Source: Streptoalloteichus hindustanus
Lineage (GTDB): Bacteria; Actinomycetota; Actinomycetes; Mycobacteriales; Pseudonocardiaceae
Assembly (NCBI RefSeq): GCF_900129375.1
Contig: NZ_FQVN01000002.1
Coordinates: forward strand, 558,001 to 622,000
Length of the DNA: 64,000 nt
Direction of reading: 5' to 3'
Shown piece by piece: positions 1 through 9,458 of this stretch; the stretch's first letter is position 1; each line of letters starts with the position of its first letter. The notes beneath the pieces are model-generated. The model made no database searches. It was given only the letters and a program-made list of their open reading frames with translations, and was not told the DNA's origin. A program made the position numbers and the translations under genes.

Positions 1-2
1 TG

Positions 3-923
3 CTCGGCGCGGTCGTGCGTTCCCTGCACGAGGAACCGGTGCTGTCCCGGACCGACATCGAGGCGGCGGCGCAGCGGGCGCACCTGGCCGGCACCGACCT
101 CGCCGCCTCGCCGCAACGCGTGCGGTTCACCCCGGCGCAGATGGACCTGGACGACCTGTCCAAGCTGTGGTCGACGATGTTGCAGACGCCGTACGCGCTG
201 TCGGTCGCGTACCAGGCGACAGCGGTGCTGCTGGACGGCAGGGCCACTCCCACCGCCGGGAAACCCGTGCTGCGACGGGCGATCAGGGTGGAACCCTTCG
301 TGCGTCCGGGGCTCGACCGCGTGCTCTCGGTTCCGTCCGGCTCCGGCCCGGATGTCGCGCCGGACGAGGGGCCGATCACCGCGGACCGCGACCTGGTGGT
401 GTTCGGGGTCAACCTCCGCCGCCCCGGGCTGACCGCGATGGTGGGCGGGAAGCGCGCGAACGTCGTGCGACTGGCCGACGACCGCGTGGTTCTCCGGCAG
501 CCGGACACGTTGCCGCCGGGAACGCACGGCGTGCAGTTCCGGTACGAGGTGACGCTGGGCGAGCCGCCGGTCACCCGTCCCTGGCTGGAATCCAACCTGG
601 TGCCCTATGTCCGACGTCCGCGCGTGGTGCGCGCGCGGTGGCAGCAAGGGGGAATCGTCGTCCGCACCGACATCCCCGTGTCGCTGGACCAACGTGCGGT
701 GTTGCTGTTGGACGAGTACGGACCGCGGGATCGCCCGCGCAGCTACCAGTTCGACGCGCGGTTCCCGCTGGCGCCGGGGTCGGACCCGGTGCGGGAGTTC
801 ACGGTTCCGGTCACCGGAGTCGCCGCCGGTCGGTATCTCGTGCGGGTTCAGGTGGACGGGGCGCAGAGCCCGTTGGAGTTCGCCGACGGAGCGTTCACCG
901 GCCCGCTGGTCGACGTGAGCTGA
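3..923 (+). CDS. Pvc16/Cis16-like sheath-terminator protein (DUF4255 N-domain), 5' end outside window
   Basis: The reading frame is already open at the window edge (…LGAVVRSLHEEPVLSR…), so the true start lies to the left. The first ~90 visible residues match the end of the Pvc16_N (DUF4255) fold, including the typical pre-domain stretch SLHEEPVLS and the strand-rich segment around TPYALSVAYQ. The rest, from about residue 120, looks like Ig-like beta-sandwich sequence (GDRDLVVFGVNL-type strands). Family knowledge: Pvc16-type proteins cap the distal end of the sheath and tube in contractile injection systems. The gene is followed after 17 bp by the AAA+ ATPase, the Pvc15-Pvc16 pairing seen in eCIS loci. 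The family call is fairly sure; the cap role is by homology. Confidence 0.8.
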   Translation, partial: LGAVVRSLHEEPVLSRTDIEAAAQRAHLAGTDLAASPQRVRFTPAQMDLDDLSKLWSTMLQTPYALSVAYQATAVLLDGRATPTAGKPVLRRAIRVEPFVRPGLDRVLSVPSGSGPDVAPDEGPITADRDLVVFGVNLRRPGLTAMVGGKRANVVRLADDRVVLRQPDTLPPGTHGVQFRYEVTLGEPPVTRPWLESNLVPYVRRPRVVRARWQQGGIVVRTDIPVSLDQRAVLLLDEYGPRDRPRSYQFDARFPLAPGSDPVREFTVPVTGVAAGRYLVRVQVDGAQSPLEFADGAFTGPLVDVS

Positions 924-940
924 GGCGGAGAGGGGGCCAG

Positions 941-2863
941 GTGGGCAGGGGCGGCGGGTCCGGCGGCGAGGCGCACCAGCGAGCCCTCGTCCGCGCCATC
1001 CGGGCTGTCCTGGCCCGGGTGGACGCGCACGCCGACCGCCGGGAGCCGGACGCGAAGCCGTCGCCCGCGCCCGAGTCGAGCACGCTGGCCACTTTGTGCT
1101 CGTGCTTCGGGCTCACGTCCTTCGAGCGGGACGTCCTGTTGCTGGCGACGGCGGCCGAGCTGGACCCGAGCACCGGGCCGAGGTGCGCCGCCGCCAGCGG
1201 CGACCCGCGTCGCGACTACCCCACGTTCTCCCTGGCGCTGGCGGCGTTTCCCGAAGCGCACTGGAGCGCGCTGACCCCCGTCGCGCCGTTGCGGCGGTGG
1301 CGGCTCGTGGAACTCGCCGACGACGGACCGCTCACCACGAGCCGGCTCCGGGTCGACGAGCGCGTGCTGCACTTCCTCGCCGGAGTGCCCTATGTGGACA
1401 GTCGGCTGCACGGGGTGGTCAGCCGGGTCGACCCGGTGCCGGACCTGCCGGGCTCGCACGCGCGGTCCGCCGAGGCGATCAGCACCGCGTGGCACGAGGT
1501 CGACGGGCGACCCCACGTGGAGCTCGTCGGCAGCGACCAGCGGAGCCGGTGGGAGGTGGCCGCCACCGCCGCCAGGAACTCGGGCGCGTCGCTCTACGTG
1601 CTGCGCGCGGCGGACCTGCCGACCGACCCGGCCGAGCGGGAGGCCACCGCGCGGTTGTGGGAGCGGGAGTCGCTGCTGCTCCCCGCCGTCCTGCTCGTGG
1701 AGGTCACCGACGCGACCACCGACCGGTTGGCCGCGCTGGAGCTGTTCGCCCACGCCCTCGCCGTGCCGATGGTCATCTCCAGTGACGATCCACTGAGGAC
1801 CGGACACCAGCACCGCGAGCGCGTGGTGGTCGACACCCCCACCGAGGACGAGCAGCGCGCGTTGTGGGCGAGCGCCCTCGCGGGCGCCGACCACGCCGCG
1901 GACGCTGACGAGCTCGGCCGTCTGGTCGCCCAGTTCTCCCTGCCCGCGCACGTGATCCGCGCGGCGGGGGCGGTCGCCCGGCGGGCGGCGGACGGACGGC
2001 AGGACGTCGCCGGCCTCGCCTGGCGGGCGGGCCTGCACCAGGCCAGGGTCGCGCTCGACGAGCTCGGCCGGCGGGTGGAGCCCCGCGCCCAGTGGGACGA
2101 CCTCGTGCTGCCCGAGGCGCAGCGGGCGATCCTCACCGAGGTCGTCGCCCAGGTGCGGCAGCGGGCGACGGTCTACCGGGACTGGGGGTTCGAGGCGGTC
2201 CTGCGGCGCGGGCTCGGCGTCACCGCGTTGTTCGCCGGCAACAGCGGAACCGGCAAGACCCTGGCCGCCGAGGTGCTCGCCGGGGAGCTGGGCGTCGACC
2301 TGTTCGTCGTGGACCTCTCCCAGGTGGTGAGCAAGTACATCGGGGAGACCGAGAAGAACCTGCGCCGTGTCTTCGACGCGGCCGAGCGCGGCGGTGCGCT
2401 GCTGCTGTTCGACGAGGCCGACGCGTTGTTCGGCCGCCGCAGCGAGATCAGGGACAGCCACGACCGGTACGCCAACATCGAGGTCAGCTACCTGCTGATG
2501 CGGATGGAGTCCTACCGGGGACTGGCCATCCTCACCACCAACATGAAGAAGGCGCTCGACCCCGCCTTCCTGCGGCGCATCCGGTTCGTGGTCGACTTCC
2601 CGTTCCCCGGCCCCGGCGAGCGGGCGGAGATCTGGCGTCGGGTGATCCCGGCCGCCACGCCGGTCGACGGCCTCGACCTGGACCGCCTGGCCCAGCTCAC
2701 CGTTGCTGGTGGCAGCATCCGCAACGTCGCCCTGTCGGCGGCCTTCCTGGCGGCCGACGAGGGAACCCCGTTGGCCATGCGGCACTTCCTGGCCGCCGCC
2801 CGCACCGAGTACCTCAAGCTGGAGCGCTCCCTGACACCGGGGGAGGTGGCGGGATGGGTGTGA
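941..2863 (+). CDS. CIS-associated AAA+ ATPase (Pvc15/Cis15-like)
   Basis: A 640-aa protein starting at GTG 941, behind the purine-rich RBS GGCGGAGAGGGGG. The frame stays open upstream to 167, but that stretch overlaps the preceding gene and reads as Arg/Ala shadow sequence. An N-terminal winged-helix-like region (~1-330) precedes one C-terminal AAA+ module: Walker A GNSGTGKT near residue 432, Walker B LLLFDEADALFG near 487, and arginine-finger FLRRIRF near 543. Family knowledge: Pvc15-like ATPases are conserved in eCIS loci and are needed for assembly or cargo loading. The gene overlaps the next by 10 bp, implying translational coupling. It is cytoplasmic, with no signal peptide or membrane segment. 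Confidence 0.9.
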   Translation: MGRGGGSGGEAHQRALVRAIRAVLARVDAHADRREPDAKPSPAPESSTLATLCSCFGLTSFERDVLLLATAAELDPSTGPRCAAASGDPRRDYPTFSLALAAFPEAHWSALTPVAPLRRWRLVELADDGPLTTSRLRVDERVLHFLAGVPYVDSRLHGVVSRVDPVPDLPGSHARSAEAISTAWHEVDGRPHVELVGSDQRSRWEVAATAARNSGASLYVLRAADLPTDPAEREATARLWERESLLLPAVLLVEVTDATTDRLAALELFAHALAVPMVISSDDPLRTGHQHRERVVVDTPTEDEQRALWASALAGADHAADADELGRLVAQFSLPAHVIRAAGAVARRAADGRQDVAGLAWRAGLHQARVALDELGRRVEPRAQWDDLVLPEAQRAILTEVVAQVRQRATVYRDWGFEAVLRRGLGVTALFAGNSGTGKTLAAEVLAGELGVDLFVVDLSQVVSKYIGETEKNLRRVFDAAERGGALLLFDEADALFGRRSEIRDSHDRYANIEVSYLLMRMESYRGLAILTTNMKKALDPAFLRRIRFVVDFPFPGPGERAEIWRRVIPAATPVDGLDLDRLAQLTVAGGSIRNVALSAAFLAADEGTPLAMRHFLAAARTEYLKLERSLTPGEVAGWV

Positions 2864-3153
2864 GTCCGGATGACCGGCGCGCCGAGCCGAGCGTGCACGT
2901 CGAGATCGGCGAGCTGGTCCTCGACGGGTTTCCCGGCGTCGACCCGGACCTGGTGGCCGGCGCGTTCGAGCGCGAGCTGAACCGGCTGCTCCGCGAGCGC
3001 GGGGTGGGCTCGGCCGGAAACGGCGACTGGGCGGTCGACGTGCTCTCCGGTCTGCCGCCGCTGCCCCGCACGGCCTCACCGCGTCGGCTCGGCGCGGCAC
3101 TGGCCCAATCCGTCCACAAAGGACTGACGCGGCGCGGAAGGGGGCGGACATGA
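2854..3153 (+). CDS. Small conserved CIS-locus protein of unknown function
   Basis: A 99-aa protein. ATG 2854 is chosen because GGGGGAGG lies about 8 bp upstream; an in-frame GTG at 2860 is less well placed. The gene overlaps the ATPase by 10 bp and the DUF4157 gene by 4 bp (ATGA). The N-terminal half (EIGELVLDGFPGVDPD…FERELNRLL) resembles a short family I associate with eCIS loci immediately before DUF4157 genes; the C-terminus is basic. No enzyme motif is visible. Tight coupling on both sides suggests it is made together with the ATPase and the DUF4157 protein, perhaps as a chaperone or adaptor, but that role is inferred from position only. Confidence 0.75.
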   Translation: MGVSPDDRRAEPSVHVEIGELVLDGFPGVDPDLVAGAFERELNRLLRERGVGSAGNGDWAVDVLSGLPPLPRTASPRRLGAALAQSVHKGLTRRGRGRT

Positions 3154-6100
3154 CCCGAGCCCTGCCCCGGCGCGCTGAAGAACCGGGTCGCGACAAGGAC
3201 ACCCGGCGACAGAACGGGAAGCGGTCGTCGCGCACGCCGCGAGACCTGCGCGAGGTGCTCGCCTCGCCAGGGCAGCCGATGGACCTCGGGCTGCGTCGGG
3301 ACCTGGAAAGCGCACTGGGCCACGACTTCGGCCGGGTCCGGGTGCACACCGACCGCGACGCGGCGGCGGTGGCCGACCTGCTCGGCGCGGACGCCGTGAC
3401 CGTCGGACAGGACATCTTCTTCGCCGAGGGCGCCTACGAGCCCGGCACGCTCGCCGGACGGCGGTTGCTGGCCCACGAGCTCCTGCACACCGTCCAGGAG
3501 CCGGACGTCGCCGGCGCGCTGTGGGCGGGCCGGGAGGCGGGCGCGGTCAGCCTGCCGCACGAGGCCGTGGAACGGGAGGCCGAGCGGATCGCGCGGGCCG
3601 AGGACGGGCAGCGCGCCGAGCTCCAGGAACACGCCGGCACGGCCACCTGGCTGCGGTACGCCACGGTCGACGCGGACCGCATGCGCACCGAGCACCTGGA
3701 CCCGGCCACGCTGGTCGAGCGCCTGGTGGCGGGTGTGCTGCGCAGTCTGCGGGGCGACCCCACCGACGTTTCGGGCCGGGTGCGGGCACAGCTCGCCCGG
3801 TTCACCCCGGATCTGCGCAGTTCTGTGCTGGAGCGACTGGAAACCCGGTTGCCGTCCGGAGATCTGGCGCGGCTCCGCGAGCTGGTCGCCGAGGCGGAGA
3901 CCGGGGCGGGGCCGAGTGAGGCGTCCGTTCTCGTTCCGGAGCCGGTCACCACGGCGATCGAGTGGATCGAGAACCTGCGGCGGCAGGCCGAGGAGGAGCG
4001 GCGCGACGACGCGGAGCAGGACGACCGGGAACGGCAGGACCAACAGGACGCCGACCGGGAAACCGACGATGACCACCCCGCTCCGCGCCCGGAGCCAGGA
4101 CAGGAACCCGGGCAGGAGCCGGGCGACACCGAGGACCCCGCGCCCGGCGAGGAGCCGGGGAAGGAACCCGGCGAGGAACCGGGCAAGGACACCGACCAGG
4201 AGCCTGGCGAGGAACCCGGGACGGAGAAGGACAAGGAGAAGGACAAGGAGCCCGGCGAGGACGAGGGGAAGGACAAGAAGGAGGGGGAGGAGGACAAGGA
4301 CAAGAAGGACGACAAGGAGGACGGCGAGAAGGACAAGGAGGGCAAGGAGGGCAAGGAAAAGGAGGAGGCCCAGCGGGCCGAGGACGAGGTCGCCGCTCAG
4401 CCGGTGGGCCAGGTTCCCGGCGCGCCCGGAGCCGAACCGCCGCCAGGCCAGGGGCCGCCCGCCGGAGCCGGTCCCGAGGTGGGTGCGGCAGCACCGGAAG
4501 CCGGGGCGGGAGCGGCGCAGCCCGAGCAGGCGGAGGCGGTCGCCCAGGAACCGGAAAGCCCGCTGGCGCACCACGGTCTGCTCGACCGACCGGGCGCGGA
4601 GGAGCAGCCCGGCGAGGAGGAGCGACCTCTCGGACTGGAGTCCGGAGCCGAGAGCGAGGTGAGCGCTCCGCCGGACGAGGAATCCGCCGACGAGGAACGC
4701 GAGGAGGAGCGGCCTGCGGCCGAGCTCCGACCCGAGGACCACCTGCCGGCCGGTGATCTCGACGTCTCCCGGATTCCCACCGCCGACCAGATCACCTTGC
4801 CCGCCAGCGGAACCCCGCCACGTCCCGCCGACGCGCCCGCGTTCCCCGCCCCACCCCCGACCCGGGCTGAACAGCAGGAAGCGGCGGAGCCCGCGACCGA
4901 GGAGCCCGAGCCCGCCTCGGAGCCCGCGCCGGAAACGCCGGAGCCGCAGGCGGAACCCGAGCCGGAGGAGGACGCTCCCGCCGAACGTCCGCTGGACGCC
5001 GAGGTCGGGCCGGAGCCCGACCCGCGAGACCGTGGCGGCCCCGTCGCTCCGCCACCGGCGGCGGAGCCAGTCCAGCCCGACGAGACACCCGAGGCCGAAC
5101 CAGTCGGCCTCGACGCCCCCGCGGCCGGTGGGATGGACCCGGGCGTTGGTGGGCCAGCACCCGGCGGAGCACCGATGCCCGGCGGTGGAGCCCTTCCCGG
5201 TGGACCTGGAGCGGATGTCGACCCCGAGCCGGCGGATGCCGGCCCGGTCGGCGACACCCCGGACGCCATGGGATCTCCCGCCCCGGACGCCTCCCTGGAG
5301 GCGGGCGGCGGCGGGTGCGGCGGCCCGCCGGAACCGACGACCGAGGCCGCCCAGGGCGGTGGTGGAGAAGGCGGCGCTGTCGTTGGCGGAGGTGGTGGCG
5401 GCGCACCGCCACCCGCCGAGCAACGACCGCCCGCGCCCGATCTGTCCGGTCAGGACCCTCAGGCCGGACTCGCCGCCGTCGGCCAGTTACCTCCCGACCA
5501 GATGCAACCCGCACTGGCCAGTGTGGACAGTGCGGTGGGTCGCAGCGTCGGCGAGGATCGCAGCGCCCTGCAGAGCGCACCGCCCACAATGGAGCGTCCC
5601 TCCGGTGCGCCGCAAACCCTGTCCGGTGCGCCGCAGGTCCCGGCACCGGAGAACGCGCCCGACGCGCGGCTGGAGCGGGTGCGTGCCGAGGGCGGCCGGC
5701 AACAGCAACAGGCCAAGACTCCGCCACCGCCGGGCGCCAACCCGGCCCAACGAACAGGAAACCCGCACGTCGCCGGTGATCCCCAGGGCCGGGTGACCGA
5801 CCGCGACGTGCGCAACGTGCAGAACGCGGTCAACCACGTTCCCACCACTGATCCCGCCCTGCACACCACTGTCGGCGCGCCCCCAAGACTGGAGCTGACC
5901 GGCGAGAGCGATCCCGCGCGTGGCGACGAGCAGGCCGCCAAGATGCGCGAGTCCGCGCAGGGAATCCTCTCCTCAGGACGCGAGGCGGCGTCCCAGCCGC
6001 TCGGCGAGGACCAGATCTACCCCAATGTTCCGGGCGAAACCCTCACCGCGCAGGTCCCCGCGGCCGGAGGCGGTGGAGCCGGGGGAGGCGGGGGAGCTGC

Positions 6101-9100
6101 CGGCCCGGCCGCTGCCGGCCCGGTTGGCGGAGGTGCGGCCGGCGGACCCGCGGACGCGGGTGTTGCCGTTGTCGCGCAACAGGAGCGTGGACCGCAGATC
6201 CAGGCCGCGGTGGGCCAGGGCCAGGCGCGGATGGCCACCGAGCACGACACGCGACGGCAGGGCGAGGCCCAGGCGCGGGCCCAGCACGAGGCCGAGGTGA
6301 CCAGGACCGTCTCGGCGAACGCCGAGGCGCAGGCGGCCGAGCGCGGCCGCGTGGCCGACGAGTCCCGGGCCCGGCGCGAGGAGTGGCGGGCCGAGCAGGA
6401 CCGGGCCATCGGCGACGCCAACAACCAGGCCGGAACCGAGCACGAGCAGACCCGGGGGAACATCGACCGCAAGCGCACCGAGACCGACCGGGAGAGCGAC
6501 CGCAGGCAGCAGGAGGACAACGACCGCATCCACCGCGAGCGGGAGCAGGCCGAGGAGAAGGCGCGCAAGGAACGCGAGCGCAAGAAGCGCGAGTCCGAGG
6601 GCATCCTCGGCTGGATCTCGTCCAAAGTGGAGCAGTTCTTCGACGCGCTCGTCCAGGCGATCACCGACATCTTCGACGCGGCGCGCCGCGTGGTCTCCGG
6701 GATCATCAAGGGCTTCACCGAGTTCGTCACCGGGATCATCAACCTCGCGCGCGACCTCATCGTCGGCCTGATCAACACCCTCGCCGACATCCTGATCAAG
6801 CTCTGCGACGGTCTCGCGATCTTCTTCCCCGAGCTGGCCGCCCGGATCCGGCGCGGCATCGAGGAGGTCCGCGACGCCGCGATCGCCACCGTCAACCGCC
6901 TGGCCGAGGACCTCAAGGCCGGCGTGACGGCGCTGCTCAACCTGCTGGCCGACGGCCTGAACGCACTGCTCAACGTGCTGGAGGCGGGCCTGAAGGCCGC
7001 CGTCGAGGTCGTGCGCACGGCCGTGAACTCGGCGATCGAGTTCGCGAAGGCCGCGATCCAGCTCCTGGGCGAGTTCGCCGCCCTCGTCGCCGACATCGCC
7101 CCCGACCCCGGCGGCTGGCTGGGCAAGCTGGGCGCCGCCGCCCGCGACGGAATCCAGAACCACCTCTGGGAAGCCGTCAAGACCGCCGTCCGGCAGTGGT
7201 TCGACGACAAGGTCGAGCAGATCCTCGGGCTCGGCCGCACGGTGATGGACGTCCTCGTGCGCGGCTGCTTCTCCCTGGCCCGCATGGGCCGGATGGTCTG
7301 GGACGCCCTGGTCTCCGCGCTGCCCGGCATCCTGGTCGCGATCGTCATCGAGCGGCTGATCTCCCTGATCATCCCGGCGGCCGGCGCGGTGCTGGCCATC
7401 GTGCAGGCCCTCGTCGCGGCCTGGGGAACGATCAGCCGGATCATCGCCGCGATCGGCGCGTTCTTCTCCTTCCTCAAGGCGGTCCGCTCCGGCGGCGCGG
7501 CCCCCCTGTTCGCGCAGGCCATCGCCACCGGTGTGGTGGCACTGCTGGAGTTCGTCAGCAACTTCCTGATGGCCCGCCTGGCCTCGGCGGCGAAGGGCGT
7601 CGGCCGCTCACTTCGCGGCATCGCCCAGAAGATCATGCGTGGACTGACGCGCGCCGGACGCGGCGCCCGGCGCGCGGCCGGCCAGACGGTCAACCGCGCC
7701 CGCCAGGGACTGCGCGCGGCCAGCCAGGCATTACGCCCCCCACGCGCCCGAACCGGGGTCGGAGCCCGACGTCGTCCCGGCACTCCCACAGCCGGCACCC
7801 GGGGCCGACCAGCCGGACGCCGTGGCGCGCCAAGGCGAACCGACCCAGCGCGCGGCTCCGCGCCGCGCCCGGTCGCCGGACAGCGCCGCCAACGCCCAGC
7901 TCCCCGCCCCACCCGCCCAGCGGGCCCGATCCGCCAGCGCTGGAACCAGGCGCGCGGCGCTGTCCGAAGTGGACTGAACCGGGTCCGCGCCGCCGGCCGA
8001 GCCCTCGGCCGCCGCCTCGCCAACACCCGCATCGGTCGCGCCCTCACCAACGGCGCCCGCCGCCTCCGCGATGGCTACCGCCGCACCCGCGACCGCCTCC
8101 GCGACCGACTCCGCCGCCGCCAGGCCCAACGCCGCCGCGACCAAGAGCAGCGCAACTCCCCAGCGGCCAAGCAACGCCGCCTCGACCTCATCGTCGCCCG
8201 CATCCGCCCCCGCCTCCAACGCCTCCTCCGCAGGGGTGTGCCTCGCCGCATCCTCGCGGTGGTCCTGGCGGGAATGCGTGTCTGGTATCGGCTGACCGGC
8301 CTGGATCTGCTGGGTACGCCAGCGCGCGAGGTACTCGCCCGTCTCAATCCCGACGAGCCGGTCACGGACACCACGGAGCTGCTTGACGAGGAGATTCTGG
8401 AGACCGTGCTGGAGCGCGTGCGGCACTTCCGCGAGAACGATCCGGAGCACCGCAGGCAGGTCGGCCTCGTGGAGCACGTCCCAGGAGACGTGCGGGGCCT
8501 CGTGGACCCGAACTTCTGGGAGCGTGTTCGCAAACAGGTGGTTTCCGAGCCCGTCGCCAGGATCAACATTCCGCAGGGGGTGCATCCGCTCGCAGCGGCG
8601 ACCTGGCTGTCCGAGGCCGGAGCCCAGCTTCCCCGGCGACGGTTGCTCACCTTCGGGGACCGCCCGCGTTCGGTCATCGCCTCCGAGCAGAAACGGAGCC
8701 GCCCATCGGCCAACATCCCGGGTCGTCTCACGCCCATGGTGTACGACCCGCAGAGAAAGCTCTACGTTCCGGAAAGCATGGCGCACCAGACCTACAAGCA
8801 GTTCTCGAGGACGTTGGGCGGGCAGGACAAGGAGGCCGCACTCGCGGCGCTGCGGGCCCGAGGGGCGGGCGACTACAACCAGAGCGGACAGGGAATCCCA
8901 CAGTCCAGCGGAACACAGCTGGCTGCTGTTCCGCTGATCGCCGAGCCAATGCGAAGCAGATTCGCTTACGTGTCGAGTCTCGCGACCTTGCACCAGCTCA
9001 CGGAGAACTCTTCTCAGGTTCCGCCCGGGCAGATCGTGGCGAACATGGCGTTCTCCCAGCGGGGCTCGATCGATGCGGTGGGTGAGCTCGAGGAGCACGT

Positions 9101-9458
9101 CCGTACGTTTCGGGAGACAGGACGTCGTTTGGGCACGGGCGCTCCATCTCTCACGCAGGTCAGTGACGAGAGAGCGACGAAGGCGTGGGAACAGGAGATG
9201 TACGCGAGAGGGCGACGCCCCAGGGATGCGTCGGCCAGGGATCGCGATGAAGGGATCGCCCGGCTGCGTGGGCAGCTGGAGACGCCGGAGCAGTTGGCCA
9301 ACCGGATCATCGTCGCGCTCCGCGCCGTGGGATTGTTGTCCGGTCTGGTCGGTGGCCCAGGCGACCGGGAACGATTACGACAGGAACTCGCGAAACGGAT
9401 CGACCGGTTCCTGAAGGAAGGAACGAGAGTGCGGCAGCCAACGACCGGAGGGAACTAG
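3150..9458 (+). CDS. Giant DUF4157 (eCIS core domain) protein, candidate effector or tape-measure-like component
   Basis: 2102 aa, start ATG coupled (ATGA) to the previous gene. Order: DUF4157 head (~30-125) with metalloprotease-like HELLHTVQ (H109, E110, H113); helical stretch; very acidic Glu/Pro/Lys/Gly low-complexity region with repeated GEEPG-type units (~300-415); Pro/Glu/Gly-rich linker to ~1010; charged coiled coil (~1020-1145); long amphipathic to hydrophobic helices (~1150-1500, strongest at GILVAIVIERLISLIIPAAG); Arg-rich tract (~1500-1690); C-terminal ~400-aa domain I do not recognise. Family knowledge: DUF4157 domains mark eCIS cargo. Its size, helices and hydrophobic core could equally fit a tape-measure-like internal protein, and no other tape-measure candidate is visible here. 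The C-terminal domain is less extreme in base composition than the linker. Confidence 0.9.
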   Translation: MTRALPRRAEEPGRDKDTRRQNGKRSSRTPRDLREVLASPGQPMDLGLRRDLESALGHDFGRVRVHTDRDAAAVADLLGADAVTVGQDIFFAEGAYEPGTLAGRRLLAHELLHTVQEPDVAGALWAGREAGAVSLPHEAVEREAERIARAEDGQRAELQEHAGTATWLRYATVDADRMRTEHLDPATLVERLVAGVLRSLRGDPTDVSGRVRAQLARFTPDLRSSVLERLETRLPSGDLARLRELVAEAETGAGPSEASVLVPEPVTTAIEWIENLRRQAEEERRDDAEQDDRERQDQQDADRETDDDHPAPRPEPGQEPGQEPGDTEDPAPGEEPGKEPGEEPGKDTDQEPGEEPGTEKDKEKDKEPGEDEGKDKKEGEEDKDKKDDKEDGEKDKEGKEGKEKEEAQRAEDEVAAQPVGQVPGAPGAEPPPGQGPPAGAGPEVGAAAPEAGAGAAQPEQAEAVAQEPESPLAHHGLLDRPGAEEQPGEEERPLGLESGAESEVSAPPDEESADEEREEERPAAELRPEDHLPAGDLDVSRIPTADQITLPASGTPPRPADAPAFPAPPPTRAEQQEAAEPATEEPEPASEPAPETPEPQAEPEPEEDAPAERPLDAEVGPEPDPRDRGGPVAPPPAAEPVQPDETPEAEPVGLDAPAAGGMDPGVGGPAPGGAPMPGGGALPGGPGADVDPEPADAGPVGDTPDAMGSPAPDASLEAGGGGCGGPPEPTTEAAQGGGGEGGAVVGGGGGGAPPPAEQRPPAPDLSGQDPQAGLAAVGQLPPDQMQPALASVDSAVGRSVGEDRSALQSAPPTMERPSGAPQTLSGAPQVPAPENAPDARLERVRAEGGRQQQQAKTPPPPGANPAQRTGNPHVAGDPQGRVTDRDVRNVQNAVNHVPTTDPALHTTVGAPPRLELTGESDPARGDEQAAKMRESAQGILSSGREAASQPLGEDQIYPNVPGETLTAQVPAAGGGGAGGGGGAAGPAAAGPVGGGAAGGPADAGVAVVAQQERGPQIQAAVGQGQARMATEHDTRRQGEAQARAQHEAEVTRTVSANAEAQAAERGRVADESRARREEWRAEQDRAIGDANNQAGTEHEQTRGNIDRKRTETDRESDRRQQEDNDRIHREREQAEEKARKERERKKRESEGILGWISSKVEQFFDALVQAITDIFDAARRVVSGIIKGFTEFVTGIINLARDLIVGLINTLADILIKLCDGLAIFFPELAARIRRGIEEVRDAAIATVNRLAEDLKAGVTALLNLLADGLNALLNVLEAGLKAAVEVVRTAVNSAIEFAKAAIQLLGEFAALVADIAPDPGGWLGKLGAAARDGIQNHLWEAVKTAVRQWFDDKVEQILGLGRTVMDVLVRGCFSLARMGRMVWDALVSALPGILVAIVIERLISLIIPAAGAVLAIVQALVAAWGTISRIIAAIGAFFSFLKAVRSGGAAPLFAQAIATGVVALLEFVSNFLMARLASAAKGVGRSLRGIAQKIMRGLTRAGRGARRAAGQTVNRARQGLRAASQALRPPRARTGVGARRRPGTPTAGTRGRPAGRRGAPRRTDPARGSAPRPVAGQRRQRPAPRPTRPAGPIRQRWNQARGAVRSGLNRVRAAGRALGRRLANTRIGRALTNGARRLRDGYRRTRDRLRDRLRRRQAQRRRDQEQRNSPAAKQRRLDLIVARIRPRLQRLLRRGVPRRILAVVLAGMRVWYRLTGLDLLGTPAREVLARLNPDEPVTDTTELLDEEILETVLERVRHFRENDPEHRRQVGLVEHVPGDVRGLVDPNFWERVRKQVVSEPVARINIPQGVHPLAAATWLSEAGAQLPRRRLLTFGDRPRSVIASEQKRSRPSANIPGRLTPMVYDPQRKLYVPESMAHQTYKQFSRTLGGQDKEAALAALRARGAGDYNQSGQGIPQSSGTQLAAVPLIAEPMRSRFAYVSSLATLHQLTENSSQVPPGQIVANMAFSQRGSIDAVGELEEHVRTFRETGRRLGTGAPSLTQVSDERATKAWEQEMYARGRRPRDASARDRDEGIARLRGQLETPEQLANRIIVALRAVGLLSGLVGGPGDRERLRQELAKRIDRFLKEGTRVRQPTTGGN

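Noticed and set aside
167-940. Upstream extension of the ATPase frame
   Set aside because: Overlaps the Pvc16-like gene in another frame and reads as shadow; GTG 941 has a good RBS and starts the conserved region.
848-3415. Long - strand open frames opposite the ATPase and other CIS genes (also 2814-5423, 5973-8050, 17295-19787, 20027-23008, 37744-39828)
   Set aside because: They mirror strong + strand genes, are Arg/Gly/Pro shadows of G+C-rich codons, lack RBS and known families.
3474-3491. Active zinc protease from HELLH in the DUF4157 head
   Set aside because: The motif is a general feature of DUF4157 heads and most are not shown to be proteases; not claimed as activity.
4020-4370. CRISPR-like or tandem-repeat array in the DUF4157 gene
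   Set aside because: The repeats are coding, irregular and lack spacers; they encode acidic low-complexity protein.
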